From contig JAGOOP010000016.1 in assembly GCA_017992455.1 (NCBI GenBank), positions 1-32,467 of the forward strand: DNA of 32,467 nt, written 5' to 3'. The first letter of the stretch is position 1, and the number at the start of each line of letters is the position of its first letter. Position numbers and translations under genes: made by a program. The notes under the pieces are model-generated. The model saw only the letters and a program-made list of their open reading frames with translations, did not search any database and was not told the DNA's origin. Shown piece after piece: positions 30,763-32,467 of the stretch. The stretch comes from Candidatus Omnitrophota bacterium (GTDB lineage: Bacteria > Omnitrophota > Gorgyraeia > Gygaellales > Profunditerraquicolaceae).

Positions 30763-32112
30763 ATGGAAACAACGAGGTTTGTGCTTGGCGAAAAAGACAT
30801 CCCGCAGGCCTGGTATAATGTCGCGGCTGACCTGCCGTTCGAGCTGCCGCCGCCCATACATCCGGGCACATTACAGCCGTTACAGCCGAAGGACCTGTCG
30901 CATATATTTCCGATGGAGCTGATCAAACAGGAGATGTCGACGAAACGGTGGATCGATATCCCGTCCGAGATCCTCGATATTTACCGTATCTGGCGGCCGA
31001 CCCCGCTCAAGCGCGCGGTGAGGCTCGAAAAAGCGCTCAAAACCAAAGCGCGCATTTATTACAAGGACGAGAGCGTTTCTCCCGCGGGCAGCCATAAGCC
31101 CAATACCGCGGTCGCGCAGGCCTATTACAATAAAAAAGCGGGGATCGAACGCCTCACGACCGAGACGGGGGCGGGGCAGTGGGGAAGCGCCTTGAGCTTT
31201 GCGTGCAACATATTCGGCCTCAAGTGCACGGTGTATATGGTCAAGGTCAGTTACCATCAGAAGCCGTTCCGCCGGTCGCTCATGCATATTTGGGGGTCGA
31301 ATGTCATCGCGTCGCCTTCGGATACGACCGATGCGGGCAGGGCCATGCTCAAGGACGACCCTCATTCACAGGGATCCCTCGGAGCGGCCATATCCGAGGC
31401 GGTCGAGGATGCGGCCAGGCATAAAAACACCAATTATTCCCTCGGCAGCGTCCTGAATCATGTCCTGCTTCATCAGACCGTCATTGGTCTTGAGCTGAAG
31501 AAACAGCTGAAAATGGCGGGAGAAACTCCTGATTATCTTATCGCGTGCGTCGGCGGAGGGAGCAACTTCGGCGGGTTTGCCCTGCCGTTCATCGCGGATA
31601 AGCTCAAGCGGCCGGCTTTGAAGATCATTGCGGTCGAACCGAGCGCATGCCCGAGCCTCACGCGCGGCATATACGCGTATGACTTCGGCGACACCGAGAT
31701 GCTTACGCCGCTGTTGAAGATGTTCACCCTCGGCCATAAATTCATGCCGCCGGGGATCCACGCGGGCGGTTTGAGGTATCACGGCTGTTCTTCGCTCATC
31801 AGCGCGCTGTGCGCCAAGAAGCTCGTCGATGCCGTATCATGCGAGCAGCTTGACATATTCAAGGCAGCGATGCTCTTTGCTCAGACCGAAGGCACGCTTC
31901 CCGCTCCGGAAAGCGCGCATGCGATCAAGACCGCGATCGATGTTGCCAAGCGGGCGCCGAAAGGCAAATGCATCGTCTTCAACCTGAGCGGCCACGGGTT
32001 CCTCGACCTGGGTTCCTACGATAAATACATGGCGGGAGAGCTCGTTAATTACGCGCATCCCTCAGCCGAGATCGCGCGCGCATTGAAAGATCTTCCGAAA
32101 GTGACCGCATAG
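30763..32112 (+). CDS. trpB2: TrpB2-type tryptophan synthase beta chain
   Basis: A 449-residue PLP enzyme of the TrpB2 group: an N-terminal extension with LPPPIHPGT and [23 protein letters not shown], the PLP lysine in [17 protein letters not shown] (Lys112), [30 protein letters not shown], the phosphate loop VGGGSNFGG and C-terminal SGHGFLDL. TrpB2 enzymes make tryptophan from indole and serine, and often act alone, without TrpA, probably in indole salvage. AAGGAG precedes the ATG. No trpA is in the window; the neighbouring IOR genes give it an aromatic-amino-acid context. Confidence 0.93.
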   Translation: METTRFVLGEKDIPQAWYNVAADLPFELPPPIHPGTLQPLQPKDLSHIFPMELIKQEMSTKRWIDIPSEILDIYRIWRPTPLKRAVRLEKALKTKARIYYKDESVSPAGSHKPNTAVAQAYYNKKAGIERLTTETGAGQWGSALSFACNIFGLKCTVYMVKVSYHQKPFRRSLMHIWGSNVIASPSDTTDAGRAMLKDDPHSQGSLGAAISEAVEDAARHKNTNYSLGSVLNHVLLHQTVIGLELKKQLKMAGETPDYLIACVGGGSNFGGFALPFIADKLKRPALKIIAVEPSACPSLTRGIYAYDFGDTEMLTPLLKMFTLGHKFMPPGIHAGGLRYHGCSSLISALCAKKLVDAVSCEQLDIFKAAMLFAQTEGTLPAPESAHAIKTAIDVAKRAPKGKCIVFNLSGHGFLDLGSYDKYMAGELVNYAHPSAEIARALKDLPKVTA

Positions 32113-32137
32113 CAGCCGGAAGAAACGAAAGGCAGAT

Positions 32138-32467
32138 GTGGAAAAAGAGCTGATTGTTGTGGGCGACCGCGTCCTTATTGACCCTGACACGGAGGATGAA
32201 AAGACCGATACCGGCCTGTATCTGCCGCAGGGGGTCAAGGAAAAAGAGAAGGTCCAGGCAGGCACGATCATCAAGACCGGGCCCGGATATCCCATGCCCA
32301 GCCCCGAAGACCTTGAGGTAGAACCGTGGCAGTCGCCGGAGCAGCAGAAGAAATATTTCCCTTTGCAGGCACGGGAGGGTGATTATTGCATATTTCTGCG
32401 CAATTCAGGCGTTGAGATCACGTATGAGTCGAGAAAGCTTGTTATCGTGCCTCATTCCGCGATCCTG
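32138..32467 (+). CDS. GroES-like co-chaperonin (partial, 3' end outside window)
   Basis: A GTG-started frame stays open for 110 codons to the window edge. It reads ELIVVGDRVLIDP, then DEKTDTGLYLPQGVKEKEKV (mobile loop and following strand, LYL replacing the usual IVL), AGTIIKTGPGYP, and later GDYCIFLRNSGVEITYESRK and LVIVPHSAIL, the GroES fold signature. Between the GPG and the GD strand is an insert of about 25 residues (PSPEDLEVEPWQ and onward) absent from ordinary GroES, so it is a divergent GroES-like protein. AGG lies close before the GTG. It starts 25 bases after trpB2. Confidence 0.75.
   Translation, partial: MEKELIVVGDRVLIDPDTEDEKTDTGLYLPQGVKEKEKVQAGTIIKTGPGYPMPSPEDLEVEPWQSPEQQKKYFPLQAREGDYCIFLRNSGVEITYESRKLVIVPHSAIL

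Overview
The window reads as a chromosomal segment of an anaerobic, two-membraned bacterium with about 55-58% GC by eye. Outer-membrane beta-barrels, a BamE-like lipoprotein, a CsgG-like secreted protein and signal peptides indicate a diderm envelope. Indolepyruvate:ferredoxin oxidoreductase, ferredoxin-type nitroreductase and TrpB2 point to ferredoxin-based anaerobic metabolism. The gene mix recalls candidate phyla such as Omnitrophota, but this is a guess from gene content, not from a marker gene. No rRNA, tRNA, CRISPR array, phage gene or transposase was found, and no stretch of 300 bases lacks a gene.

Layout. 1-1017: the end of an upstream membrane protein, a BamE-like small lipoprotein, and a convergent secreted protein. 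1159-6070: a trehalose operon of otsA (fused to a membrane sensor/HAMP module), otsB, a DUF5752 protein and treT. 6136-7233: pabB. 7291-10595 (minus strand): outer-membrane barrel, GT2 glycosyltransferase and membrane glycosyltransferase-like protein, in transcription order. 10677-12702: GIY-YIG protein, ferredoxin-nitroreductase, L11 methyltransferase. 12732-14137: cyclophilin-like protein, an unknown protein, secreted PPIase, then a strong hairpin terminator. 14199-18881: SpoIID/TPR protein, CsgG-like protein, Nudix hydrolase, FAH-family protein, secreted protein. 18968-22134: a 56-residue symporter accessory protein, a sodium:solute symporter and an alginate-export-type porin. 22271 to the right edge: iorA-iorB, two successive paaK-ACT pairs, an amidohydrolase, malQ, trpB2 and the start of a GroES-like gene. 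Most neighbours overlap by ATGA/GTGA/TGATG or lie a few bases apart, so these blocks look like tight operons.

How genes work together. The trehalose block carries two independent routes (OtsA/OtsB from UDP-glucose and glucose-6-phosphate; TreT from nucleotide-glucose and glucose), with the first enzyme apparently under control of an extracytoplasmic signal. The ior-paaK-ACT-trpB2 block suggests interconversion of aromatic 2-oxoacids, aryl-CoAs and aryl acids, tuned by amino-acid-binding ACT proteins.

Unusual structure. (1) Two related, AT-rich, imperfect palindromes of 125 and 126 bp (7222-7346 and 22141-22266) share end sequence and internal landmarks and abut or enter genes. (2) Four sigma70-type promoters sit so close to a start codon that the mRNAs should be leaderless, while other genes use clear Shine-Dalgarno sites. 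(3) A cluster of four GAACCGTCCC-like short repeats, including an in-frame 39-bp tandem duplication, forms the iorA-iorB junction and extends both proteins.
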